In this document: positions 36,028 to 44,983 of the stretch, piece by piece | Position numbering within the stretch: the stretch's first letter is position 1 | Layout: each line of letters starts with the position of its first letter | DNA from: Candidatus Woesearchaeota archaeon | Lineage (GTDB): Archaea > Nanobdellota > Nanobdellia > Woesearchaeales > ARS49 | Direction of reading: 5' to 3' | NCBI GenBank assembly: GCA_016215315.1 | Contig: JACRKG010000007.1 | Location: 1 to 62,739, forward strand | Length of the DNA: 62,739 nt | Translations under genes and position numbers: made by a program | The notes under the pieces: generated by a model | Seen by the model: the letters and a program-made list of their open reading frames with translations, nothing else | Database searches by the model: none | What the model was told of the DNA's origin: nothing

Positions 36028-36501
36028 ATGTTAAAATTAAAACCGCACATTCAAGAACTGAAAGATTCTTGCGGGCCTGCTTGCTTAAAAATAATCCTAG
36101 ACTATTATGGTATTAAGAAAAGTGAAAAATCACTAATCAAATTATGCAAGACCACAAAAGAAGGAACAAGCATAGAAAACTTAGTTAAAGCAGCAAAAAA
36201 ATTCAGTTTATCGGTATTTATTAAAAAAAATGCAAGTATTGAAGATTTAAAAAAACATTTTCATCAAAAAATTCCTGTAATCGTTGATTGGTTCTTAGAA
36301 GATGATGGACATTATGCCATTGTTGCAAAAATTGACAAAAGAAACATTTACTTACAGGACCCATCCATGGGAAAAATAAGAAAAATCTCGCTAAAAAAAT
36401 TCAACCGCATCTGGTTTGATTTCATTCACGAAGTCCCAACATCAAACAAAGACTTTATTCTGAGAAGAATGATAGTAATATACAAAAAATGGGGATTGTG
36501 A
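36028..36501 (+). CDS. C39-like cysteine peptidase
   Basis: A 157-aa protein consisting of a single C39/papain-like domain: catalytic Cys in KDSCGPACLKIIL (about residue 13), His in DDGHYAIVAKI (about 93) and Asp in LQDPSMGKI. C39 peptidases usually cut double-Gly leaders within an ABC exporter. Here the domain stands alone with no transporter, so it may process other peptides. The ATG at 36028 is preceded by AATTTATAAAAA; a longer frame starting at 35851 is an overlap with the TIM-barrel gene. Confidence 0.8.
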   Translation: MLKLKPHIQELKDSCGPACLKIILDYYGIKKSEKSLIKLCKTTKEGTSIENLVKAAKKFSLSVFIKKNASIEDLKKHFHQKIPVIVDWFLEDDGHYAIVAKIDKRNIYLQDPSMGKIRKISLKKFNRIWFDFIHEVPTSNKDFILRRMIVIYKKWGL

Positions 36502-36543
36502 TATGAAGAAAAGATTATAAAGACATTATTCTCAATTTAATCA

Positions 36544-37410
36544 ATGCGAAAATATCCAGATAACAGGTATTCAATTAATGAGTTATACCAATCTTTTGAC
36601 AAATTAAAACAAAAAGGCTGGATTAAAGAAATAATTTACAATTTTAAATTCAAACAGGATGGAAAAACAATCTCTCTACCAATTATTTCTTTACGAACTC
36701 ATAAAAAAGGCAAATCAATTTGGATAATCTCAGGAATTCATGGTGAGGAACCTGCCGGACCTAATGCAATCGCGGACGGAATAAAAGCTATTGCAAAATT
36801 GGGAGAAAAATATTCTGTTGTTCTTCTGCCATTATGTAATCCCGCAGGATACTTGAGAAATTGGAGATACTTAAACATGCAAAAATATTCTTCAACACAA
36901 GAAGGACATAGTATTGGAGACTCAGAACACTTTTTATTAAAAGGAAAAACCACAAGAAGAAAACAGCCAAGCAGTAAAGAAGCATTTACATTTACAAGTT
37001 ATGTACTGAAACTCTCAAAAGAATACCCTCCACTTGCAACGTTTGATTTGCATGAAGATAATAAACTAACTAAAGGATATATTTATTCTCAGGGCAAACA
37101 CGGAGCAAAAGATAAAATTGCTAAAAAAATTGTAAAAATACTAGAAGAAAACAAAATTCCCTTGCAAAAAGAAGGAAAAACAAGATTCGGAGAAAAAATA
37201 AAAAACGGAATCGTTGGCCCAGTCAAAGATGGCTCAATAGATGAACTTTTTTCAGCAAAAAAAATAATAGTAAACAACAAAATTATGAGCGGCCCTTCAG
37301 CAAAAACAGTTATAGTTTTCGAAACGCCTGCGAAAGGAATGAGCTTGCAAAGAAGGAAGAAAGCGCATTTGGAGCTGTTAAAAATACTACCTAATTTTAT
37401 TCATACCTAA
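36544..37410 (+). CDS. M14-family deacylase/carboxypeptidase-like protein
   Basis: A 288-aa zinc enzyme of the succinylglutamate-desuccinylase/aspartoacylase group. HGEEPAG gives the zinc ligands HxxE (about residue 67), FDLHED the third His, and VIVFETPAKG the catalytic Glu. It likely releases an acyl group or amino acid from a small amide substrate. TTATAAAG lies about 25 bases before the ATG. Its 3' end overlaps the end of the last array gene by 14 bp on the opposite strand. Confidence 0.78.
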   Translation: MRKYPDNRYSINELYQSFDKLKQKGWIKEIIYNFKFKQDGKTISLPIISLRTHKKGKSIWIISGIHGEEPAGPNAIADGIKAIAKLGEKYSVVLLPLCNPAGYLRNWRYLNMQKYSSTQEGHSIGDSEHFLLKGKTTRRKQPSSKEAFTFTSYVLKLSKEYPPLATFDLHEDNKLTKGYIYSQGKHGAKDKIAKKIVKILEENKIPLQKEGKTRFGEKIKNGIVGPVKDGSIDELFSAKKIIVNNKIMSGPSAKTVIVFETPAKGMSLQRRKKAHLELLKILPNFIHT

Positions 37411-38209
37411 CACCCCTAGATCTTCCTTTAATTGCAGAGTTAGGAGAATACGTGCAGTCGATGTATAAAGAATCATTCAGTTCTTTCACAAAAATTTGTG
37501 CTAATTTTGAAGGAAGAGATATTTGAGTTGAATTATTTAAAGGAAAATGAAAAACTCTAAAAACAATATTTTCCTTCTTAACTCCAGAAATTTTCTCAAA
37601 ACTTTCAATAATAGTATTAGTGCCATCCATTGTATCAAGAAATTCTCTTAAAAACATTCTGCCGAGATTGCTTTCACAAAGTTCACTCAAAGAAGTACTT
37701 AAATAATTTTCGAGAATTGCAATTCTTCTACTTCTAAGATACATTGATTCCTGAATAACACAATTATGAACAATTTCTGCATCAACATATTCGCGATATT
37801 TATTTTCTCCATAATCTAAACAGGAATCAACAACTAATCCTGCAGAAAAGTCTTCTCGTAATTGTTTTTTGAAATCTCTTGCCAGTTCCCCACCATACCC
37901 AGAATGAGTGATAAAGTACTCTTGAGTACGGGTCATAATTTTGTACAAGTCAGCCATCGACATCATAACTCTGCCGTCACCAATCTTATCCCAATAATCA
38001 CCCCACTCTTTCTGGTTTTTTAATGCACCACCTTCCTCAGGCTTCCAGCATACTTTTAATCCTTTTAAACTATATTCCTTGCCAGAAATAAACATATCAT
38101 TTTCAGAAACAACTTTATCTGGCTTACTATCAAAAATCTTATTAACTACATCCGCCAAATTATCATCAAAACTTGATTTCTTCTTGTCGCCTAAAATATT
38201 TTGTTTCAT
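37397..38209 (-). CDS. array paralogue 25 in transcription order, type A
   Basis: A 270-aa protein and the last gene of the array. Full tag (QNILGDKKKSSFDDNLADVVN, then IFDSKPD), core marks VMMSMADLY, IVHNC, FLREFLDTMDGTNTII and the end GRSRGVRYE. The ATG at 38209 overlaps the upstream stop by 4 bp (ATGA). After its stop no further paralogue follows, yet the junction sequence (GGGGTGTTAGGTATGAATAA) is the same as where a next gene starts, hinting that a downstream member was lost. The 3' end overlaps the M14 gene. Confidence 0.75.
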   Translation of the reverse strand: MKQNILGDKKKSSFDDNLADVVNKIFDSKPDKVVSENDMFISGKEYSLKGLKVCWKPEEGGALKNQKEWGDYWDKIGDGRVMMSMADLYKIMTRTQEYFITHSGYGGELARDFKKQLREDFSAGLVVDSCLDYGENKYREYVDAEIVHNCVIQESMYLRSRRIAILENYLSTSLSELCESNLGRMFLREFLDTMDGTNTIIESFEKISGVKKENIVFRVFHFPLNNSTQISLPSKLAQIFVKELNDSLYIDCTYSPNSAIKGRSRGVRYE

Positions 38210-38973
38210 TGATATTTCACCGTTCTTGAATATCCTTCGCTCGCATCTATCCAACCTTGACAATTAATTGTTATTGCAAAAGAATATTCCGAAGGAATTT
38301 TCCAGTGTTGATGTTTTTCCAAACTTATTGTTACAGCACCAATTCTTTCAGAAAGCTTTTCTCTTTGCCATTGTTGAGGAATATCCAGTTCAATATCTCG
38401 ATTATCATCATTCAATCTATTAAGTGTATGTCTTATAGTATGATCAGGATCATTAGTGTTAAATAAATTTTGCAATAAGTTCAGACCTCCTTCAAGATTT
38501 GAAAAATAATTTAAGTTATTTTGTGGATAAAAGATATTTACTGTACTAGACTGCTGCGGAGTTAATGTACTGCCAAAATGATGAATTATTTGAGATTCAT
38601 TAGAATCTTTTAAATAAATTATTCTAGTACTAGTAACAAGAGCGTTTTGTTTAAGATCATTTCTTAAATTATCTATGGCTTTCTCATCCGCTCCTTTCAA
38701 CCAATCATACAAATCAGCCGCACTTACCATCCTAGAATTTACCATATTAAAAGCTTTAATGAAACTATTTTGAGAGAGCACATAAGGGGAAGCTTTTGCT
38801 ATGCCTAAATTAAAAGGCCATGCTTCATGACTCAAAATTACTTTTGTTTCTTTATCACTCTTAGTTTTAGGATTTTCTTCATCGGGCAGATTATCAAATA
38901 TCTTGTTAACTACCTCAGCCAAGTTATCATCAAAACTTGATTTCTTTTTGTCGCCTAGAATATTATTTTTCAT
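38206..38973 (-). CDS. array paralogue, type A (divergent)
   Basis: A 255-aa protein with an intact tag (NNILGDKKKSSFDDNLAEVVN, IFDNLPD). Core: MVSAADLYDWLKG, ALVTSTRIIYL, IIHHFG, LLQNLFNTNDPDHTI; it ends SRTVKYQ in place of SRGVRYE. The ATG lies inside the last codons of the upstream gene (11-bp overlap). Function unknown; see the array entry. Confidence 0.75.
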   Translation of the reverse strand: MKNNILGDKKKSSFDDNLAEVVNKIFDNLPDEENPKTKSDKETKVILSHEAWPFNLGIAKASPYVLSQNSFIKAFNMVNSRMVSAADLYDWLKGADEKAIDNLRNDLKQNALVTSTRIIYLKDSNESQIIHHFGSTLTPQQSSTVNIFYPQNNLNYFSNLEGGLNLLQNLFNTNDPDHTIRHTLNRLNDDNRDIELDIPQQWQREKLSERIGAVTISLEKHQHWKIPSEYSFAITINCQGWIDASEGYSRTVKYQ

Positions 38974-39772
38974 ACTTAACTCCTCTTGCTTTTACTTTAT
39001 CTTTAAAGTAGTCAAAGTGTTTTATAACAAAAAAATCATTCTCAAAAACAAATTTAGGTACAAAATAAGTCGCTCTTGGTTCTATTCCAACATCCAAAAC
39101 TACACATGCTAAAGTATCTACAATTATTTGATCTTCATTCTTCTCACTCGCCCAACTAAGTGCTTCTACTAGTTCTGCAACATCTTCTGTTTGAAAAAGT
39201 TTTTTCAAGTATTCTTCTCCACCATCTAAAGCCAAAAAATCTTTTATTCTCTTATTGTACGCAATTGGTAGAGGCGTATCAAAATTAATTTTATCTATTT
39301 CTTCATTTTTTGAAATGTGTGTTATTTTGCAATTCACAGTTGCTTGTTTTCTATAATTTATTTCTTCACTAAAAAGAACTTTAGTGCAAGAGACTACTCC
39401 TGAAGCAGCAAAGTCTATTCCTAAATTAATACGTTCTTGCAAAATATCGCTAACAGGTAATTGATAAGCAACACCTGACTTGTAGTCCGCTTTTAGTTTC
39501 CTGAAAAATTTATAGTAATCTGGCATAGAAGCAATCGAAATTCCATGTAAGTTTCCCCAAGAAATCCAGTCCTGTTGAGACTTTATAACTGCAGGACAGC
39601 GAATAAGAATAGGATTAGAACCTTTTGCATCTTTAACAGGTTCTTTGGCAGTAACATTATCAGGCATATTATCAAAAATCTTGTTAACTACATCAGCCAA
39701 ATTATCATCAAAACTTGATTTCTTTTTGTCGCCTAAAATATTTCGATTCAGTTTATCGTCGCTTCCAACCAT
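38963..39772 (-). CDS. array paralogue, type A, extended N-terminus
   Basis: A 269-aa protein. Eight extra residues (MVGSDDKL) precede the tag NRNILGDKKKSSFDDN, unlike all neighbours, where the tag is at residue 4. Core: IASMPDYYKFFRKL, VVSCTKVLF, ITHISKNEE, YLKKLFQTEDVAELV; it ends ARGVKYEK. The codons AGA GGA GTT double as the ribosome site of the next gene. Confidence 0.73.
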   Translation of the reverse strand: MVGSDDKLNRNILGDKKKSSFDDNLADVVNKIFDNMPDNVTAKEPVKDAKGSNPILIRCPAVIKSQQDWISWGNLHGISIASMPDYYKFFRKLKADYKSGVAYQLPVSDILQERINLGIDFAASGVVSCTKVLFSEEINYRKQATVNCKITHISKNEEIDKINFDTPLPIAYNKRIKDFLALDGGEEYLKKLFQTEDVAELVEALSWASEKNEDQIIVDTLACVVLDVGIEPRATYFVPKFVFENDFFVIKHFDYFKDKVKARGVKYEK

Positions 39773-39775
39773 ACC

Positions 39776-40498
39776 CTAAAACCCTCCTCCGAGTAATCTT
39801 TTAACTCCTCTAGAATGTGCATAATTTACAGGTATTAAACTACACTTATGTCTTGCAATAGGAACCCACACATCATTAATAGTTTCGCCTTGATAATCAT
39901 TAGGAAAGCTTATTTCTGGAGTATATTTTTTAAAACAAGCGTATTGGTTTATTGGGCCGTACAAGTAATTAATTAATTCTTCAGGAAGCTCTTCTAAATG
40001 ATGACAGACTTTTGAAGGCTTTGTTCCAATAATAAATTCTTTTTTCTCTGAACAAATAAGTTTTGATCCATTTACTAAGTATGCATTCTTGCTTTTATCA
40101 AAAACTAAATTTTCAGGATCTAAAGCAACAAATAATTTACTTCCTTTTCTCTTAAAAGCACAACTAGTCCATTCGGGATAAGAAATTAAAACTTCTTCTC
40201 TAATGTCAGGATTATCCATATTTTTAAGCAAGTATTCAAAAATCTCTCTAGGTCTGGGATGTCTATCCCATCTTTTTCTTGCAATATTCTCTCTTAAATC
40301 TTTCAAGCTTTCATTATAACTCCAAACAACAGCAAAAGGCTGTGATCCGAATTCAAGATTAGAAATATCATAATCAGACTTTTCTATCACTCCAGAAGAA
40401 TTATCTAACTTGCCCTCTTCTGCAAGTTTATTAACTACATCAGCCAAATTATCATCGAAATTTGATTTCTTTTTGTCGCCGAGTATTTTATTTTTCAT
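39776..40498 (-). CDS. array paralogue, type D
   Basis: A 240-aa protein. Tag NKILGDKKKSNFDDNLADVVN, then LAEEGKL instead of IFDNMPE. The core resembles the genes at 58261 and 57241: SLKDLRENIARKRWDRHPRPREIF, FVALDPENLVFD, ELINYLYGP; HSRGVK comes near the end. A Gly-rich tail (LLGGGF) supplies GGAGGG as ribosome site for the next gene. It follows the vWA gene after a heptamer repeat. Confidence 0.72.
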   Translation of the reverse strand: MKNKILGDKKKSNFDDNLADVVNKLAEEGKLDNSSGVIEKSDYDISNLEFGSQPFAVVWSYNESLKDLRENIARKRWDRHPRPREIFEYLLKNMDNPDIREEVLISYPEWTSCAFKRKGSKLFVALDPENLVFDKSKNAYLVNGSKLICSEKKEFIIGTKPSKVCHHLEELPEELINYLYGPINQYACFKKYTPEISFPNDYQGETINDVWVPIARHKCSLIPVNYAHSRGVKRLLGGGF

Positions 40499-40504
40499 TT
40501 TTTA

Positions 40505-40536
40505 CTATAAACTCCAAACTGCAAACTATAAACTAT
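40505..40536. repeat. heptamer repeat, half copy
   Basis: Four complementary-type units (CTATAAA, CTCCAAA, CTGCAAA, CTATAAA) run to the stop codon of the vWA gene. It fills the only clear gap between genes in this part of the array. Confidence 0.65.
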
Positions 40537-42686
40537 TACCTGCCTCTATACAACTTATCCGTTAAATCTATTACTGTGCTTGCTAAGTCTTTTGCATTGC
40601 TTACTTGAACTACTTTTAGTCCTGCTTTTTCTAAGTCTTGAGCCATATTGCTTTTTGCTCCGATTTGTAAGTGGAAGTAATAATGTTTTTTTGCATCCTT
40701 AATGAATTCGTCCTTGATTTGAGCCCAATTGGATAATCCTCCATCTGATATCGTGAATATTATCATGTCTCTATACTTGAAGAATTCTTTTACTTTGTCT
40801 AAATCAAGCGCTGTTCCACCCCATTGAGGGCTTAGTGCAGTTCTTTTTGCTTGCGTTAATCCTTTTCCAACATATGTTCTGTCGCTGAAGTTTCCTAAGC
40901 TTACACTCATTTGTTTTAATAATTGATTTTTCTTTAAATATTCTAAAAAGCCATACCAGGATAATAGCGCGTAATGATAACAACTGTTGTCACCCCAAGG
41001 AATTATGCTTTTTTTCCCTTCGCCTAAATTATCTATTCCACTAGCCATGCTTCCGCTGCTATCTATTAGTCCGAATCTTGCTTGCGGGAATCCTTTAGGA
41101 CTTTTCTTGTAATTCACATTAATATCAACGTGATATTTTTTCTTTTGTAATTCTAATTCTCCTTTTTCACTGAATCCGAACTTTATGTGTTTTAATTTGT
41201 CTCTTTCTGGATTGAAAGGTCTTTTACCATAATGTGCTACAGGCATTTTATTTTGTTCGCTAAAACTTTCAGCATTAACTTTTAATTCTCCGGCTAGCAT
41301 TTGGTATAACAAATCAAGACTTTCATACTTGTTAAATAATGGAGGTAATTGTTCATTATTTCTGTAAGCCCTTCTAACTCTTCTTTTTTGATAATTTGGA
41401 TTGTAAATCTCTTTGTCAAACTTGTGCCCTTCTGAAGGAACTTGTCCTTGATTTAATTTTCCCGGCTCACCAATGCCATAACCAACTGATGGACTTGAGC
41501 TTGGAGACTGGCTTGGGTTGTTAGAATTGTTTCCAGAACTATTGCCAGAATCATCTCCATCTTCATCACCTGAACCACCACCTTCACTGCCTGAATCATC
41601 GATTTCATCGCCACTCTCTCCTTGACCAGAACCTTGACCACTTCCATCGTCAGATTCTTCTCCTTGACTGCCCTGACCTTTTCCTTTGCCTTCAGAATCC
41701 TCGCCTGACTCTCCAGATCCCGATTCGTCACCTTCTGATTTCCCTCGATCCCCTTTTCCTTTCTGATCTCCTTTGTTCTGGTCGCTTTGGTTTCCTTTGC
41801 TTTGTTGTTCTTGTCCTTTTTCTCCGTCATAACCTTCAGTTCCTTTACCTGAATTATCTTGCAATGGCATTGCGTAGCCTGGGGTCATTAGTTTTGAGAA
41901 TTCTTCTGCGTAAATTGTTGAGATTGTTTTCCAATTATTTTCATTTGTTAAGTATTCCCTAATTTTCTTGTGATCATAAACTGTTTTTCCATCAAATGAT
42001 TGTGTTCTGTATTTTTTATCTTCTAAAGTTTTATCTTTTACTTCTAAAGTCATGTCTTTTATTCCTGTTCTTTTCAAGAAATTATTAAGAACTTCTTTTA
42101 CTGTTTCATCACTAGTAAAATACTTTTTTAATTGTTTTTTTTGTTTTTTATTACCCCACAAGAAAAGATTTAGTTTTGCGTGAGCATCATAACACGAAGT
42201 GAACTTTTCATTCTTCCTGCTTTGACCAACTTCTTCAAAGAAATTATTTATTCCATTCAAAGCAAATTTCCTATTTAAGTCTGCATGTAAGATCGTATCT
42301 TGTAATAAATTGGTTACGTAATGAATATCTTCAATAGTAAATCCTTTAGGACCTAATACTACACTCATTGGCTGCATAAAGCAATCTAAATGCAAGTCTG
42401 CATTTCTAGGGCAGCCAGTAAATCCATCAATACCATTTTCATCATAGCATTCATGATTTATTTCATGTCTAGGAATATCTGTCATCACTTCTTCAAATTT
42501 TTCTTGTCCTTGATCATCAATATACTCAGGATTGTATCCAATAAACATATCGCTAGTTTTAAGATCTATGTGCGCTTCAAAACGAGGCTTTTTAGTTATT
42601 TGCTCAACTTTATGGTTACCACTAAATTTACCTTCAATTATTTCTCTGTTAATAATTTCATCAACGCGTTGTTCAAGATTGGACAT
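40536..42686 (-). CDS. HExxH metallopeptidase-like plus von Willebrand A protein
   Basis: A 716-aa protein. Residues 1-270 form a zincin-like domain with HEINH (74-78) after a D/I/P-rich lead, plus C80, C92 and C102; this order is like the DUF2201-type metallopeptidase-vWA proteins. Residues about 285-430 are a disordered Gly/Ser/Asp/Glu/Gln linker. The C-terminal vWA domain has a full MIDAS: DSSGS near 545, GGT in WGGTALDLD and SDGG in FTISDGGLSNW. vWA proteins are classic partners of MoxR ATPases. The start lies inside the end of the upstream paralogue (14-bp overlap), so it is made with the array. Confidence 0.85.
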   Translation of the reverse strand: MSNLEQRVDEIINREIIEGKFSGNHKVEQITKKPRFEAHIDLKTSDMFIGYNPEYIDDQGQEKFEEVMTDIPRHEINHECYDENGIDGFTGCPRNADLHLDCFMQPMSVVLGPKGFTIEDIHYVTNLLQDTILHADLNRKFALNGINNFFEEVGQSRKNEKFTSCYDAHAKLNLFLWGNKKQKKQLKKYFTSDETVKEVLNNFLKRTGIKDMTLEVKDKTLEDKKYRTQSFDGKTVYDHKKIREYLTNENNWKTISTIYAEEFSKLMTPGYAMPLQDNSGKGTEGYDGEKGQEQQSKGNQSDQNKGDQKGKGDRGKSEGDESGSGESGEDSEGKGKGQGSQGEESDDGSGQGSGQGESGDEIDDSGSEGGGSGDEDGDDSGNSSGNNSNNPSQSPSSSPSVGYGIGEPGKLNQGQVPSEGHKFDKEIYNPNYQKRRVRRAYRNNEQLPPLFNKYESLDLLYQMLAGELKVNAESFSEQNKMPVAHYGKRPFNPERDKLKHIKFGFSEKGELELQKKKYHVDINVNYKKSPKGFPQARFGLIDSSGSMASGIDNLGEGKKSIIPWGDNSCYHYALLSWYGFLEYLKKNQLLKQMSVSLGNFSDRTYVGKGLTQAKRTALSPQWGGTALDLDKVKEFFKYRDMIIFTISDGGLSNWAQIKDEFIKDAKKHYYFHLQIGAKSNMAQDLEKAGLKVVQVSNAKDLASTVIDLTDKLYRGR

Positions 42687-43497
42687 ATCTTACACCTCTA
42701 GTTCTGCCTTCAAAACCAGTAAATTCTCTAGCACTAATTTCAAAATGAGACTGATATTTTAGGCATTCCTTAATTCCACAAACTCTATCTGGACTAGATA
42801 TTACATCTCTTTCATTTGGCGTAGAAATAAAAACCTCATTTCCTTTGAATATTTCTTTAAGTAAATAAGTAATATTTTCTTCTATTTCTTTAGCATCATC
42901 TTTTGTTTGGAATAAATTTTGTAAAAAGATTAGTCCTTCATTAGTTTTCAGAACTTTGGAAATTTCTTCACGATCATACTCTGGAACAAAAATCCTTCTA
43001 CTTTCAACAAATTTTTCAGACTTATAATGCTGAATCAGATCATATTCCCTGGGTCCGGAAGGATTCTTGACTAAACTCAATCTTGTACTTGTTAATAAAG
43101 ATTGTTTTTTATTAATATCATTACGCAATCCAGTTCTGACAGAGCTACTTTTAACTTTTATATAACCGTTAAAAGAATGATCTGTATTATACTCACAAAC
43201 AAAACAAACTAGATTTGTTCTCATAAATTTAGATAAACAATATAGATCCCCCATTGAAATCATAACACTATCATTCATCCAATTCGCCAACCATAATTCT
43301 TGAGATAAAGATATATTATTAAAAGAATATCCTTCCTCATCAAGTGCAATAATTTTATCAGAACCTAAAATTCCTTCCTGAAGAATCACTTTAGGCTTAC
43401 TATTCTCAGGCAGGCTATCAAATATTTTGTTAACTACATCGGCCAAGTTATCATCAAAACTTGATTTCCTTTTGTCGCCTAGTATTTGTCTATTCAT
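42673..43497 (-). CDS. array paralogue, type A
   Basis: A 274-aa protein. Tag NRQILGDKRKSSFDDNLADVVN, IFDSLPEN. Core: WLANWMNDSVMISMGDLY, LLTSTRLSLV, LIQHYKSEKF, FLQNLFQTKDDAKEI, VFISTPN; it ends FEGRTRGVRYVQS. AGAGGTGTAAGAT in its last codons is the ribosome site and spacer of the vWA gene, so the vWA protein is translated by coupling to this paralogue. Confidence 0.76.
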   Translation of the reverse strand: MNRQILGDKRKSSFDDNLADVVNKIFDSLPENSKPKVILQEGILGSDKIIALDEEGYSFNNISLSQELWLANWMNDSVMISMGDLYCLSKFMRTNLVCFVCEYNTDHSFNGYIKVKSSSVRTGLRNDINKKQSLLTSTRLSLVKNPSGPREYDLIQHYKSEKFVESRRIFVPEYDREEISKVLKTNEGLIFLQNLFQTKDDAKEIEENITYLLKEIFKGNEVFISTPNERDVISSPDRVCGIKECLKYQSHFEISAREFTGFEGRTRGVRYVQS

Positions 43498-44155
43498 ATT
43501 TCACCCCGATTGTTTGAAACGCGTTATCGGGTAATTCTTTTGCAGTTAATAAACAATAATCTGCCGTTGAGTAAAATACAGTTATGAACTCTTTTTGTTT
43601 AGAATCCTCTGGAGTTGCCAAAATTATTTTTTTTCCTTTACTTAAATTTCTAAGTGTATTTAAAATTTGTTCAGGAGAATCTTCAGTGTTAAAAAGAGTT
43701 CTTAGAAAAGCTCCACAAAGAACATTTCCCCTCAATTGGTTTTCGAGATCTTCTCCAACAAAGTATGGAACAAAAACTATTTGATTTTCACATATGAGAC
43801 TCCCTTGATTATGTACCACTTCAAATTCTCTACCAGATCTTATTTTTACCAAGCTAGTTCTAGTTAATATTCTTAAATTTTCAGGGATATCTTTATTTTG
43901 CTTTCCTGCCAAATATAGTTCTTGCATCGAAGGCATGTGAGAAATCTTACAAGGCCAGTTTTGTAGCCAAGAGTCTAGATTACGAGACTCGTGTTTGTAA
44001 GCAAAATCCTTGTAAAAAATAACCTTCTTGCCCGAAGGAATTTCTATTTGATTTCCAGCCTTCAACTCCCCTTTCTCAGCAAGTTCATTAACATAATCTG
44101 CCAAGTTCTCATCGAAATTTGATTTCTTCTTTTCGCCCAGTATTTGATTGTTCAT
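43490..44155 (-). CDS. array paralogue, type A, short
   Basis: A 221-aa protein, the shortest member. Tag NNQILGEKKKSNFDENLADYVN then ELAEKGELK. Core: WLQNWPCKISHMPSMQELY, ILTRTSLVKI, EVVHNQGS, FLRTLFNTEDSPEQI, IILATPE; it ends FQTIGVKYE. GGGGTG from IGV is the next gene's ribosome site. Confidence 0.75.
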   Translation of the reverse strand: MNNQILGEKKKSNFDENLADYVNELAEKGELKAGNQIEIPSGKKVIFYKDFAYKHESRNLDSWLQNWPCKISHMPSMQELYLAGKQNKDIPENLRILTRTSLVKIRSGREFEVVHNQGSLICENQIVFVPYFVGEDLENQLRGNVLCGAFLRTLFNTEDSPEQILNTLRNLSKGKKIILATPEDSKQKEFITVFYSTADYCLLTAKELPDNAFQTIGVKYE

Positions 44156-44161
44156 TTTTTA

Positions 44162-44983
44162 TTACTCCTCCGATTCACCATTGTGTTTTACTCCCCACAT
44201 CATTACGTTCTCTTGAATTTCGTGTTCTGATAATATTATTTCTACTATTCCTCCGTTGATTCTAATAATTGGCATACAAGAATAAAAAAGTCCATTATTT
44301 TTTGGAAAACTTTTTGGTAGAAAAACATTTAATTTATGTTCTTGATCTGTAGTGCCAAAAAATTTGAAAACTTCAAGTATTTGATCAGCAGAGTCTTCAG
44401 TTTTGAATAAACTCTGAATAAAATAAACACCTGAATTAATACTTAAAAGATCGCGCAACAAAATTTCTCCTTTAATTCTAGAACTGTTTGGAGATTGTGA
44501 ATCACCCAAAACAGGTACGCTGAAAAGACTTGTACCGCGACTCATAACTCCATGAACGTTAATAAAATAATCTGCAATACTTGCGCTATTCTGATCTGTC
44601 CAGTAATTAATTGTTGTATGCCCAACAAGTCCTCCACCAGTTAAACAACCAAACTGAGCATCTCTCCTTAACTGCTCAATTAAAGTTTCTGCTGTTTGTT
44701 TTTCTTTATCAAGCTTAATCGCATACATTAATGCTTTAATGGCGTGATAATAATCTGACATTAATGCTATGTTTTCTTCAAGTTTAACAAATACTTCAAC
44801 CCACTGACTGAAAGTTCGCATAGGCACGCCATTTAGACAATAAATTTTTATTTCAGCAGGAAAAACATTCTGTTTTTCTTCAACAGGTTCATCAGGCATG
44901 TTATCGTAGATCTGATTAACTTTATCTGCCAAGTTCTCATCAAAACTTGATTTCTTTTTGTCGCCGAGTATTTGGTTATTCAT
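44162..44983 (-). CDS. array paralogue, type A, pair member 1
   Basis: A 273-aa protein. Tag NNQILGDKKKSSFDENLADKVN, IYDNMPDE. It is close to the next gene upstream (44976): both have SDYYH, KEKQxAxxxxxxLRxDAQF, TGGGL and FFGxxxxxxKxxVxxP, so they are a recent duplicate pair. It ends MMWGVKHNGESEE. The ATG at 44983 overlaps the neighbour by 8 bp; seven residues of a longer frame are not part of the tag pattern. Confidence 0.75.
   Translation of the reverse strand: MNNQILGDKKKSSFDENLADKVNQIYDNMPDEPVEEKQNVFPAEIKIYCLNGVPMRTFSQWVEVFVKLEENIALMSDYYHAIKALMYAIKLDKEKQTAETLIEQLRRDAQFGCLTGGGLVGHTTINYWTDQNSASIADYFINVHGVMSRGTSLFSVPVLGDSQSPNSSRIKGEILLRDLLSINSGVYFIQSLFKTEDSADQILEVFKFFGTTDQEHKLNVFLPKSFPKNNGLFYSCMPIIRINGGIVEIILSEHEIQENVMMWGVKHNGESEE

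Noticed and set aside
41453..41830. Lys/Glu/Val-rich 125-aa frame inside the vWA gene
   Set aside because: It is a frame shadow of the Gly/Ser/Asp linker of the vWA protein.
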